Positions 42,527-52,708 of a stretch of DNA of 64,000 bases are shown one piece after another. This DNA is from Planctomycetota bacterium (lineage in GTDB: Bacteria > Planctomycetota > Planctomycetia > JALXBF01): the NCBI GenBank assembly GCA_026991575.1, contig JALXBF010000036.1, positions 1-64,000 of the forward strand, given 5' to 3'. The position numbers and the translations under genes were made by a program. The notes below the pieces were generated by a model. That model ran no database searches. It was not told the origin of the DNA and was given only the letters and a program-made list of their open reading frames with translations. How positions within the stretch are numbered: position 1 is the first letter of the stretch; every line of letters begins with the position of its first letter.

Positions 42527-43489
42527 GTGGCCAAGAGGTTGTCATTCCTGCCAAGTCGCCGTGAATGGCTCTCCGTCGCATGCCGCCTGCTGGTTGGAGC
42601 GTCGCTGTGCGCTTCGAGCTCTTGCCTCCGACAGCGTGGGCCGCGCGTACCTGACGCGCAGGTAATCGGCGGACCGGGCCGGCGGCCGGGGCGGTTCCAG
42701 ACGCCACGTGCGCTGGCGTTGGACCCGCGTGGCCAGCTTTATGTTGCCGACATGACGGACCGGATCCAGGTCTTCGATTTCGAGGGCCGTCTACTTCGTT
42801 GGTGGCGTCTGCCCGACTTCAACGTCGATGGCCCCACCGGCCTGGACGTCGATGCCGAAGGCAATGTGGTCGTGACGGATACTCACCTGTACCGGATCCT
42901 GGTATGCTCACCGGAGGGAACGGTGCGGGCGTCCATCGGTGGGGTCATGGGCTCGGGGCCGGGTCAATTTACCAGTCTTCGTCACGTTGCCGTCCGACCG
43001 CATGGCAAGGGCTATGTGACCACGGAGTCGGGGGGCAACGATCGCGTGCAGGTTTTCGATCGCGATGGTGTGCCGGTCGCCTGGTGGGGTAGCCATGGCA
43101 CGCGACTGGGCCAGTTCCGGAGGCCCGAGGCTGTGGAGGTAACGGCAACTGAGGAAATCATCGTTGCCGATTCTTGCAATCACCGCATCCAGGTCTTTTC
43201 GCCGGACGGCGAGCTACTGCGGTGGTGGGGCTCGCCCGGTCGGGCCTTGGGCCAGCTACTGTATCCGTACGACCTATTCCTTGCATCCGACGGGCTGCTG
43301 TACGTGTGCGAATTCGGCAATCACCGGATCCAGCGCTTCACGCTGGCGGGGGATCCGGTGGACACATGGGGCGGACCGGGGCGCGACCCTGGTCGCATGG
43401 CGGGTCCGTGGTCGGTGGTCGTGACCGAAGGTAGGACCGTCTTCGTGGCCGACGGCTCAAACCACCGCGTGCTGCGGTTCGAAGTGTAG
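42527..43489 (+). CDS. NHL-repeat beta-propeller protein, first gene of the VWA/MoxR operon
   Basis: About 320 residues from GTG 42527; the frame is open from GTG 42416 but residues before 42527 do not look conserved. A hydrophobic segment (WLSVACRLLVGASLCASSSC) suggests a signal peptide, perhaps with lipidation at the Cys, though the lipobox is imperfect. Six NHL-type blades follow: FQTPRALALDPRGQLYVAD, GPTGLDVDAEGNVVVTD, SLRHVAVRPHGKGYV, RRPEAVEVTATEEIIVAD, YPYDLFLASDGLLYV and AGPWSVVVTEGRTVFVAD. Such propellers usually bind proteins or ligands at the cell surface. Its stop lies 17 bases before the VWA gene, so it probably leads this five-gene operon. Confidence 0.8.
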   Translation: MAKRLSFLPSRREWLSVACRLLVGASLCASSSCLRQRGPRVPDAQVIGGPGRRPGRFQTPRALALDPRGQLYVADMTDRIQVFDFEGRLLRWWRLPDFNVDGPTGLDVDAEGNVVVTDTHLYRILVCSPEGTVRASIGGVMGSGPGQFTSLRHVAVRPHGKGYVTTESGGNDRVQVFDRDGVPVAWWGSHGTRLGQFRRPEAVEVTATEEIIVADSCNHRIQVFSPDGELLRWWGSPGRALGQLLYPYDLFLASDGLLYVCEFGNHRIQRFTLAGDPVDTWGGPGRDPGRMAGPWSVVVTEGRTVFVADGSNHRVLRFEV

Positions 43490-43506
43490 AGGGCCACTAC
43501 CAGGGA

Positions 43507-46500
43507 GTGGCTTCGGGCGTGTTGGCGGAACTGCTTCGAGAAGGAGTCATCCTGCTTGTGCTGCTGCTGGCGGCAGCCGCAGCCATCGCTCTGCTGCGCC
43601 GCCGGCTGACCGGACCGGCCGTGCCTTGGCTGAGTGCCAGCCTCGTGCTTCTGACACTGGCTGCGGTGTCGGGCACCGTCTGGCATTATCACGGCGAGAC
43701 GCTGCGTGCGTTCGTTGCCCGGCTTTCGGTGGACCGCCCCTGGTGGCTGCTTGCGCTGGGCGTGCTGCCGGTGCTGGGCTACTGGAGCCACCGGTCGCTT
43801 GCTCCCCTGGGGCCGGGACGCCGCGTTGTGGCGCTGCTGTTGCGTGGTCTGGTCGTTTCTCTCCTGGTCCTTGCGCTGGCCGGACTGAACTGGCTGATTC
43901 CCAGCGACCGGCTGGCCGTGCTGTTCGTCATCGATGTGTCGCGTTCCATTCCGCGTGAACAGTTGCGGCGTGCCCAGCGGTGGGTAGACAGTCAGCTTGC
44001 GGCCAAGCCGGCCGAGGACCTTGCTGGCGTGGTCTACTTCGCCGGCGTCCCACGGCTGGAGATTCCTCCCGTGGAGTACGCGGAGCTACGGGATCCGGAA
44101 GGGGACGTAGCCGATGAGGCCACCGATATAGCTGCCGCGCTCCGTCTGGCACAGGCCGCCTTCCCCGACGGTGCGGCTCGCCGGATCGTGCTGGTGACCG
44201 ATGGCAACGAGACCACCGGAGACGCTCTGATTGCTGCCCAGGCGAGCGCCTCCGATCAGATTCCGATCGATGTCTTTCCGATTCGCTACCGGTACCGATC
44301 GGAGGTCATGGTCGACCGTGTTCTGGTTGCGCCTCAGGCTCACGTTGGCGAGGCGTTACGGGTGCGGGTTGTCCTACGCGCGACCGAACCGGTCTCTGGC
44401 ACGCTCCGACTGTACGCCCGCGGTGGCGGTCGCCAATTCCTGGTGGGCGAGAAACCGGTCCGGCTGGTCCGCGTGGCCGGCACGACGGGCGACATTGTGC
44501 ATGCGGAGGATTTCATCTTCGACGTGACCGAGCCGCAGTTCTACGAGTTTCTTGCGCAGTTCGAACCCGACGACCCAGCAGCCGATCGCATTGCCGCCAA
44601 CAACACGCTCACCTCATTCAGTTACGTGCGCGGCCAGGCCAAGGTGTTGCTTGTGGCGCGCGAGCCAAAGGAAGCGAACCTGCTGCAGCAGGTGCTGGCG
44701 GCCGAGCAGTTCGAGGTGCGCCTGATCCGACCGCCGGAGTTACCGGCACGGCATTCTGAGCTGTACGCCTACGACCTGGTCGTGCTCAACGACGTTCCGC
44801 TGACGGACGTCCAGCTCGATGCCGGTGGTAACGTCATCAGCGAGTATGCCATCACGGATGCGCAGCTGACGGCGATCGAGCGGGCCGTGCACGATCTTGG
44901 CACCGGGCTCGTCTGCATTGGCGGTCCTCATTCGTTTGGCGCGGGCGGTTACAACGACACCCCGCTGGAGCGGGCGCTGCCCGTAACCATGGATGTTCCC
45001 GGTCTGAAGGTTGTCCCGAACGGTGCGCTGGTATGCATCTTCCACGCCTCGGAGATGCCCCGCGGCAACTTCTGGCAGAAGGTGATAGCCAAGGAGGCGA
45101 TCCGCGTCTTGGGTCCGCGCGACGAAATCGGCGTCATCGCCTGGCGCGGCATTACGTCGTGGATTCACCCGCTCCAACCCGCCGGCAACAAACGTGTTGT
45201 CCTGGCACGCGTGGACACAATGGTGCCAGGTGACATGCCCGATTTTGATCCTGGGCTGCGCCTGGCATTGCGTGCGCTGCGTCAGAGCAAGGCCATGTTG
45301 AAACACATCATCGTCATCAGTGATGGCGATCCGACGCCACCGACGCCGCAAGTGATCCAGGGGTTGCGGCAGAACAAGATCACGGTCACGGCCGTGGCCG
45401 TGGCCACACACGGAGGTACCGGCCGGGGTACCATGCGCGACCTTGCGCGGCTGACCGGTGGCCGCTTCTACGACGTCGTGAATCCCCGCACCCTGCCGCG
45501 GATCTTCCAGAAAGAAGCCCGCGTTGTGGCCAGGTCGCTGATCTACGAACGCCCCACACCCTGGCAGCCCACCGTGCGTGTTCTCACCGACCCGCTCACG
45601 GGCCTTGCCCCCGAGCAACTGCCTGGCATCACCGGCTATGTGACCACCACGGCCAAGGAAAGCGAGTTGGTGGAGGTGCCGATTGTGTCCCGCGTTCCGC
45701 TGCCCGATCAGCCCGCCCCCATCCTCGCGCACTGGCGATACGGCGTGGGCAAGTCGGTCGCCTTCACGAGCGATGCCGGTGCCCGCTGGACGAAGCTCTG
45801 GCTGAACTGGCCCGGCGTCCGGCAGTTCTGGGGTCAGATCTTCCGGTGGGCCACGCGCGAGCTGCGCTCGGACAACTTCCGGATCACCGCGCACCACGAA
45901 GACGGCCGCCTGCGGATCGTGGCGGACGTGCTGGACGAACAGAAGACCCCGGTTAACTTTGCGAACGTGGTCGCCCGAGTGATCAGCCCGAGCCTGAAGT
46001 CAGCCGAGGTGAAGCTACGTCAGGTGGCTCCGGGGCGGTACGAAGGCAGCCTGGAGGCGACCGAAGAGGGCAGCTACTTCATCGGCGCCGTGGCACTCGT
46101 TCCCGGCAAAGGTCCGGTGCAAACGGTCAGTGGCCTGACGGTGCCGTACTCGCAGGAGTACGCGTTCCTGGAATCGAACGAGGTCATCTTGCAGAGTGTG
46201 GCATCAATCACGGGCGGACTGCTGGTCGAACCGGCCGAGGCGCAGAGCGCCCGCTACAGCGCGTTCCGACACGATTTGCCACCACAGATCAGGGCCCGGC
46301 CGCTCTGGCCATGGCTGCTGTTCCTGGCGGCCTGCCTGTTCCTGGCCGACGTGGCCAATCGGAAGATCGCCTTTAGCCTCGAGCCGATCCGCCGATGGCG
46401 TGCCGAGTACCGCGAGCGGCGCCGGCGTGAACTAGCTCGACGTGACGAGCGTCTGGAGCGGCTCCGCCGCCGCAAACAGGAACTGACCGCGCAGTGGGAA

Positions 46501-46763
46501 CAACTCAAGCAGCCGCCTCCTGCCAGCGTGCCCGAGCTTGAGCCCGCCGAGTCGATTCGGCCAGCAGCGTCCACGCCGACCACCACCACGGCACCGGACA
46601 TACGGTCGCCGCATGCCGAGACGCCGGCCGGCCAGACGCAGCAGGAAGAACTGAGCGAATCGTACACGCAGCGGTTGCTGGCGGCCAAGCGCAAGGTTTG
46701 GGAATCGCGTGGCTCGCTGCGTCCGCCCTCTGAGCATCCGGATCAGCAAGGGGAGAGCAAGCA

Positions 46764-46767
<4 letters not shown>
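43507..46767 (+). CDS. Large membrane protein with two VWA-type regions (Bat/aerotolerance operon)
   Basis: 1086 residues from GTG 43507 (or GTG 43519). Three or four N-terminal helices (to about 135) precede a VWA domain starting LAVLFVIDVSRSIPRE (MIDAS DxSxS). A middle beta-rich part (about 275-380) leads to a glutamine-amidotransferase-like region with VLLVAREPKEANLLQQVL and IGGPHSFGAGGY. A second VWA-like part has HIIVISDGDPTPPTP and VAVATHGGTG. A late helix (about 935-955) is followed by a Arg/Glu/Gln-rich coiled cytoplasmic tail. It overlaps the MoxR start by 4 bases (ATGA). Such proteins are thought to act with MoxR chaperones in envelope or metal-center assembly; the exact role is unknown. 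Confidence 0.82.
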
Positions 46768-47798
<1,031 letters not shown>

Positions 47799-47813
47799 CA
47801 CGGACAAGAGGCG

Positions 47814-48734
47814 ATGTCATCCGAGGCCACCACGACGCGGCAAGAGACTCACGACCCACACGGCCTGCTGAGCCCCGAGTTCCTGCGCACGCTCGAACGG
47901 CTCGAGCTGGTCAGTCGCAGGATATTGATCGGCCGGCTCAAAGGGGAGAGACGTTCGAGGCGCAAGGGACAAAGCGTTGAGTTTGCCGACTACCGCGACT
48001 ACGTTCCCGGGGACGACCTGCGATTCCTGGACTGGAACGTCTACGGCCGGCTCGATCGCCTGTTCCTCAAGCTCTTCGTCGAAGAGGAAGACCTGCACTT
48101 TCACGTACTGCTGGACGTCAGCGAGTCGATGGGCTACGGAGCGCCGGCGAAGCTGCGTACTGCCTGCCAGTTTGCTGCTGCGCTGGCCTTCGTCGGTTTG
48201 ATCGGTCAGGACCGAGTAGCCGTGCACGCGATCACCGATGGTGTCGTCGCCGGAACGGGCGGCTTGCGGGGGCGCCGCTCCGTGTTTCGACTGCTGGAGT
48301 TCCTTCAGGGCCTGCGAGCTCAGGCACCGGGCAACCTGAACCTGGCACTGCGTCGGTTCGCGGCTGCCCATCGCACGCCGGGCATCGTGCTGGTGCTGAC
48401 CGACTTCCTGGACAAGCATGGCTACGAGAGCGGACTTCGCTACCTGTTGGCCACTGGCATGGACGTCCATGTGGTCCAGGTTCTGGCGTGGGAAGAACTG
48501 GATCCGCCGCTGCGCGGCGACCTGAAGCTCGTCGACATAGAGGACGGCGACGAAGTGGAGGTATCCGTCAGTGCACCACTGCTGGAGCACTACCGCCGAC
48601 GGGTCCGAGCGTTTTGCCGGGCGATCGAGCAGTGGTGTGTCGCGCGAGGAATCAGCTACCTGCTGGCCACCACGACGATGGACCCCGAAAAACTCGTCCT
48701 GGAACACTTCCGCAAAGTGGGCCTGTTGAGGTAA
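47814..48734 (+). CDS. DUF58 domain protein of the MoxR operon
   Basis: 306 residues. The DUF58 hallmark is FADYRDYVPGDDLRFLDWNVYG (about 53-74), followed by a degenerate VWA-like region with FHVLLDVSESMGYGAPAKL. DUF58 proteins are almost always encoded next to moxR and are regarded as its adaptor or client. No membrane segment is seen, so it is likely cytoplasmic or peripheral. It starts 15 bases after the moxR stop and ends 6 bases before the BatA-like gene. Function beyond partnership with MoxR is not established. Confidence 0.92.
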   Translation: MSSEATTTRQETHDPHGLLSPEFLRTLERLELVSRRILIGRLKGERRSRRKGQSVEFADYRDYVPGDDLRFLDWNVYGRLDRLFLKLFVEEEDLHFHVLLDVSESMGYGAPAKLRTACQFAAALAFVGLIGQDRVAVHAITDGVVAGTGGLRGRRSVFRLLEFLQGLRAQAPGNLNLALRRFAAAHRTPGIVLVLTDFLDKHGYESGLRYLLATGMDVHVVQVLAWEELDPPLRGDLKLVDIEDGDEVEVSVSAPLLEHYRRRVRAFCRAIEQWCVARGISYLLATTTMDPEKLVLEHFRKVGLLR

Positions 48735-48740
48735 ACGGCA

Positions 48741-50720
48741 ATGCAGTTTCTCAATGCGCTGGCCACGTGGCAATGGTTCGTCCTGGCGGCCGTGCCGATC
48801 GGCATCGTCCTGTTGTATTTCCTGAAGCTGAAGCGTGATCCGGAAATCGTCTCCAGCACGCTACTGTGGCGGCGCACACTAGAGGACCTCCACGTCAACC
48901 GGCCCTTCCGCTGGCTGCGGCTCAACGTGCTGCTTATCCTGCAACTGCTGCTCATCGGCCTGCTGGCGCTGGCCTGCCTTCGGCCGGCGATCAGCCGCGT
49001 GGCCGAGGGAACCAGGCACTTCGTGATCCTGATCGACAACTCGGCTAGCATGGCAGCCCGCGACGTGCCCCCGTCACGGCTGGAGGCTGCCAAGAAAGCG
49101 GCTATCCGCGAAGTGATCGACGGGCTGATGGACGCCGACGATCAGGCGATGGTCATCACTTTCAACGAACGAGCCCAGGTTGTTGCCTCCTACACGTCGG
49201 ACAAGAAAGCTCTGCGTCGCAAGATCCGGGCCATCACCCAGTCTCACCGGAGGACCGACCTGCGCGAAGCGCTACGGATTGCCGTTGCCTTGGCCAACCC
49301 GGAAACCGTTCAGACCGACGACCTCGTGTTGGACGAAAGCGGCCGGCCGATTGCGGCCGTCAAGCCTGTGCCCGCTGCGGCGGTGCTCTACAGTGACGGA
49401 GGCTTCCCCGACCTGCCGGACGCGCTGCTTGGAAACCTGGAACTAGCCTTCCGTCCAATCGGTACCGACACGGCGAACACGGCCATCACCACGCTTTCGG
49501 TCCGAGAGATCGAAGGCGATCCGGAGACGGTTCAGGTGTTTGCCGAGCTGAGCCATTTCGGGAGCGCGCCGGTGACCGTCCCGGTGCGCCTGTTCTGGAA
49601 CAACACGATGATCGCCGCACAACAGATCCGCTTCACCGAACCAGGCCAGCAGACCGTGGCATTCCGCGTGCGCGCCCAGCCGGGTCTGGTTCGATTAGAA
49701 CTGGCCACGAACGACAGCCTTCCGCTGGACAACCATGCAGCAGCAGTTCTGAGCGAGCCGCGTAAAGCTCAGGTACTGCTGGTCACGGCGGGCAACCGGT
49801 GGCTGGAGCGGGCCCTGAGCACCGAGGAGGTAACCAGAATCGCGGAGGTGCGCAAGGCGGAGCCGGCTGAGCTGAGAACGTCCGCTCTGAGGACGCAACT
49901 GGCCACAGGTCAGTTCGACCTGGTCATCTGTGACCGCACGGCACCGCCGGAACTGCCCGAAGCGAACACGTTGCTTTTTGGCGCGGTTCCGCCCGACTTG
50001 CAGGACACGCCAGGCCAGGAGGTTGCCTGGCCCAGAATCATCGACAGCGACGCCACGCATCCGCTACTGCGGTATGTGAATCTCACTCCGCTGAGGATCG
50101 CGCACGCAACGGTGGTCAAGCCCCCTCCCGGGGCCAACGTCCTTGCCAGCGCCGCAGCGGGACCACTCATCTGGCTCCGCCCGCGCGGCTTCTACGTCGA
50201 CTGCGTGGTCAGCTTCCCGCTGCTGGATGACAACGGCCGTCCTGTAACAGATTGGCCGATTCGGATCAGCTTCCCGATCTTCCTCATGAACACGCTGCGT
50301 CTGCTCGGGAGGGCCCAGATCTCGGTTGCTCGCGAGCCGATCAGACCGGGCACGCCGATCGAATTGCCCGCCTCGCGGGTGGGTGCTTCGGCGAACCGTC
50401 TGCTGGTGCGTACCCCCGATGGCACCAGCCAGCCGCTGACACGGCTCGGTGACCGGTGGGTCTTTGCCCGCACGGACCGTGTCGGGCTGTACCGGGTGAT
50501 GGCCGGCAGTGAGGAGCTGGTGGCGGTTCCCGTTGCGTTACAGGATCGCCGGGAAAGCGATGTGACGGTGCGCTCCGGCACGCGAATCGGCGCGCGTGAG
50601 ATCCGGGCAAGCGAACGGCCAATGACCGTACGCCGCGACCTGTGGCCGTTGCTGGCAGCCGCCGCCCTGGCCGTCTGCCTGGTGGAGTGGTACATCTACA
50701 ATCGGCGCATCGCCCTTTAG
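48741..50720 (+). CDS. BatA-like VWA protein
   Basis: 659 residues. The N-terminal segment FLNALATWQWFVLAAVPIGI, with a nearby RDPEIVSSTLLWRRTLEDL, matches the N-terminal domain of Bacteroides aerotolerance BatA-type proteins. Two helices (about 9-28 and 55-76) flank it; a VWA domain with MIDAS IDNSASMAARD follows at about 95-230. A beta-rich middle and a Ser/Arg-rich periplasmic part precede a final helix near 630-655. It completes the NHL-VWA-MoxR-DUF58-BatA set. In other bacteria loss of such operons changes oxygen or envelope stress tolerance; the role in planctomycetes is unknown. Confidence 0.88.
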   Translation: MQFLNALATWQWFVLAAVPIGIVLLYFLKLKRDPEIVSSTLLWRRTLEDLHVNRPFRWLRLNVLLILQLLLIGLLALACLRPAISRVAEGTRHFVILIDNSASMAARDVPPSRLEAAKKAAIREVIDGLMDADDQAMVITFNERAQVVASYTSDKKALRRKIRAITQSHRRTDLREALRIAVALANPETVQTDDLVLDESGRPIAAVKPVPAAAVLYSDGGFPDLPDALLGNLELAFRPIGTDTANTAITTLSVREIEGDPETVQVFAELSHFGSAPVTVPVRLFWNNTMIAAQQIRFTEPGQQTVAFRVRAQPGLVRLELATNDSLPLDNHAAAVLSEPRKAQVLLVTAGNRWLERALSTEEVTRIAEVRKAEPAELRTSALRTQLATGQFDLVICDRTAPPELPEANTLLFGAVPPDLQDTPGQEVAWPRIIDSDATHPLLRYVNLTPLRIAHATVVKPPPGANVLASAAAGPLIWLRPRGFYVDCVVSFPLLDDNGRPVTDWPIRISFPIFLMNTLRLLGRAQISVAREPIRPGTPIELPASRVGASANRLLVRTPDGTSQPLTRLGDRWVFARTDRVGLYRVMAGSEELVAVPVALQDRRESDVTVRSGTRIGAREIRASERPMTVRRDLWPLLAAAALAVCLVEWYIYNRRIAL

Positions 50721-50828
50721 TGCGCCGCCCCCCCCTCGATATCCCGCTTGATCTGACACCGTAGACTACCACGTAGGGCCGGGAAGGTCCGGCAAGGCAG
50801 GACAGCAACCAAAGCCAGGGCGGACGCT

Positions 50829-52598
50829 ATGTTCCGACTGAAACGCACGCACACGTGTGGAGAGCTTCGGGCCGAGCATGTGGGGCAGACCGTTCGGCTG
50901 AACGGCTGGGTCGACACGTGGCGGGATCACGGCGGTCTGCTGTTCGTCGACCTCCGTGACCGCTACGGCAAGACACAACTCGTATTCGATCCAGCCGTCG
51001 ACCGCGCCATGTTTGAAGCAGCCAAGGGGCTCCGTGCCGAGTATGTCATTGCGGTCGAGGGTGAGGTGGCTCGGCGGCCGGAGGGCACCGAGAACCCGAA
51101 GCTGGCGACCGGCGAGGTCGAACTACGGGTCCGAAGGCTCGAGATCCTCAACCGCAGCGCGACGCCGCCGTTCGAAATCGAGTCGCGTGAAGCTCCGTCC
51201 GAAGAGGTACGCCTTCGCTACCGCTACCTTGACCTGCGCCGTGCACCGCTGCAGCGAGCCATGTTGCTGCGGCACCGACTTTGTACCGTGATCCGGAACT
51301 ATTTGAACCGGCTCGACTTCGTAGAAATCGAAACGCCGATCCTGGCCAAGAGCACCCCCGAGGGGGCGCGTGACTTTCTGGTGCCTTCGCGGCTGCAACC
51401 GGGCCACTTCTACGCCCTGCCGCAGTCGCCACAGCTGTTCAAGCAACTGCTCATGATCGCCGGCTATGACCGCTACTACCAGATCGCCCGCTGCTTCCGG
51501 GACGAAGACCTGCGTGCTAACCGGCAGCCGGAGTTCACGCAGCTTGACCTGGAGATGTCGTTTGTCACGCGTGACGATGTGCTAGAGGTGATCGAAGGGT
51601 TATGTGCCGAAGTGATGCGGGAGTTGAAGGGAATCGAGCTTTCGCTGCCGCTCCGGCGATTGTCGTACGAAGAGGCGATCACGCGCTACGGCAGCGACGC
51701 TCCGGACTTGCGCTACGAGATGACCATCACGGACATCACCGACCTGGCTGCCGAAAGCGACTTCCAGGTGTTTCGGCGGGTGGTCGACGGTGGCGGTGTC
51801 GTGCGCGGGCTCTGCGCACCGGGGGCCGCTGGGCGGTACTCCCGAAAGCTGCTCGATGAGCTGACCGCATGGGTCGGTCAGTTCGGCGCGCGTGGCCTGG
51901 CATGGTTCCGGGTGGATGAGGAGGGGCTGAACAGTCCGATTGCCAAGAACTTTGCCCCGGCCCTGCAACGGCGTATCCGCGAACGGATGGCCGCCGCGGT
52001 CGGCGATCTGCTGCTGTTCGTGGCCGACAAACCGGAAGTCGTTGCCGAGGCGCTGGGCGCGTTGCGCACGCGACTGGCCGGCGAGCTGTCGCTGTACTCG
52101 GAAGACAGCTACAGCTTCTGCTGGGTCCTGGATTTTCCGATGTTCGAGTGGGACGAGGACGAGCGCCGTTGGACAGCCACGCATCACCCGTTCACGATGC
52201 CGCATGAGGAGGACCTGGACCGGCTTGAGAGCGACCCGGGCAATGTTCGTGCGTACGCATACGATCTGGTAATCAACGGCGAAGAAGCCGGTGGTGGCAC
52301 GATTCGATGTCACGACCCAGAGATCCAGCGGAGGATCTTCCGCGTGCTTTCGCTCAGCGAGGAGGACATCGAGCAGAAGTTTGGCTTCTTCGTTAACGCA
52401 TTGCGGTACGGCACGCCCCCGCATGGTGGTATCGCGTTGGGGCTGGATCGCTGGGTGATGTTGCTGGGCAATTACCAGAGCATTCGCGACGTGATCGCGT
52501 TTCCGAAGACGCAACGAGCTGCGGACCTGATGCTCGGCGCGCCGTCTCCCGTGGAGGAGCGACAGCTGCGTGAGCTGCATATTCGGGTGGTTCCCTGA
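50829..52598 (+). CDS. aspS: Aspartate--tRNA ligase, probably non-discriminating
   Basis: 589 residues. The N-terminal OB fold (about 1-105), class II motifs 1-3 (FVEIETPILAKSTPEGARDF; CFRDEDLRANRQPEFTQLD; GIALGLDRWVM) and the inserted GAD domain (about 300-420) are as in bacterial AspRS. Two positions linked to tRNA discrimination read His34 (WRDHGG) and Gly86 (RPEGTEN), which is the pattern reported for non-discriminating enzymes that also charge tRNA-Asn, later amidated by GatCAB. Discriminating enzymes have Leu and Lys there. ATG 50829 agrees with the family start. A GC-rich hairpin lies in the 108-base leader. The upstream operon probably ends before it. Confidence 0.96.
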   Translation: MFRLKRTHTCGELRAEHVGQTVRLNGWVDTWRDHGGLLFVDLRDRYGKTQLVFDPAVDRAMFEAAKGLRAEYVIAVEGEVARRPEGTENPKLATGEVELRVRRLEILNRSATPPFEIESREAPSEEVRLRYRYLDLRRAPLQRAMLLRHRLCTVIRNYLNRLDFVEIETPILAKSTPEGARDFLVPSRLQPGHFYALPQSPQLFKQLLMIAGYDRYYQIARCFRDEDLRANRQPEFTQLDLEMSFVTRDDVLEVIEGLCAEVMRELKGIELSLPLRRLSYEEAITRYGSDAPDLRYEMTITDITDLAAESDFQVFRRVVDGGGVVRGLCAPGAAGRYSRKLLDELTAWVGQFGARGLAWFRVDEEGLNSPIAKNFAPALQRRIRERMAAAVGDLLLFVADKPEVVAEALGALRTRLAGELSLYSEDSYSFCWVLDFPMFEWDEDERRWTATHHPFTMPHEEDLDRLESDPGNVRAYAYDLVINGEEAGGGTIRCHDPEIQRRIFRVLSLSEEDIEQKFGFFVNALRYGTPPHGGIALGLDRWVMLLGNYQSIRDVIAFPKTQRAADLMLGAPSPVEERQLRELHIRVVP

Positions 52599-52708
52599 CG
52601 GCAGCAGTTTGCTGGCCCCGTGGCACAACGGCGCTCCGGTCGGACAGGAGCTTGCCGGCGCGGCCCTGCAGGCTCACCGACGCGCCGGCAAGCCGGTGGT
52701 TCCAGGGC

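Noticed and set aside
44740-45897. A 385-codon frame opposite the large VWA gene
   Set aside because: It is antisense to a clear VWA protein and its composition (His/Gln/Arg-rich) is typical of shadow frames; likewise the antisense frames at 21375-22511 and 2580-3443.
50760-50828. SRP-like RNA before aspS (GGAAGG, AGCA, GTCC/GGAC elements)
   Set aside because: It lacks the CAG/AGCA internal-loop pair of the SRP S domain, and a complete SRP RNA is present at 14533-14767.
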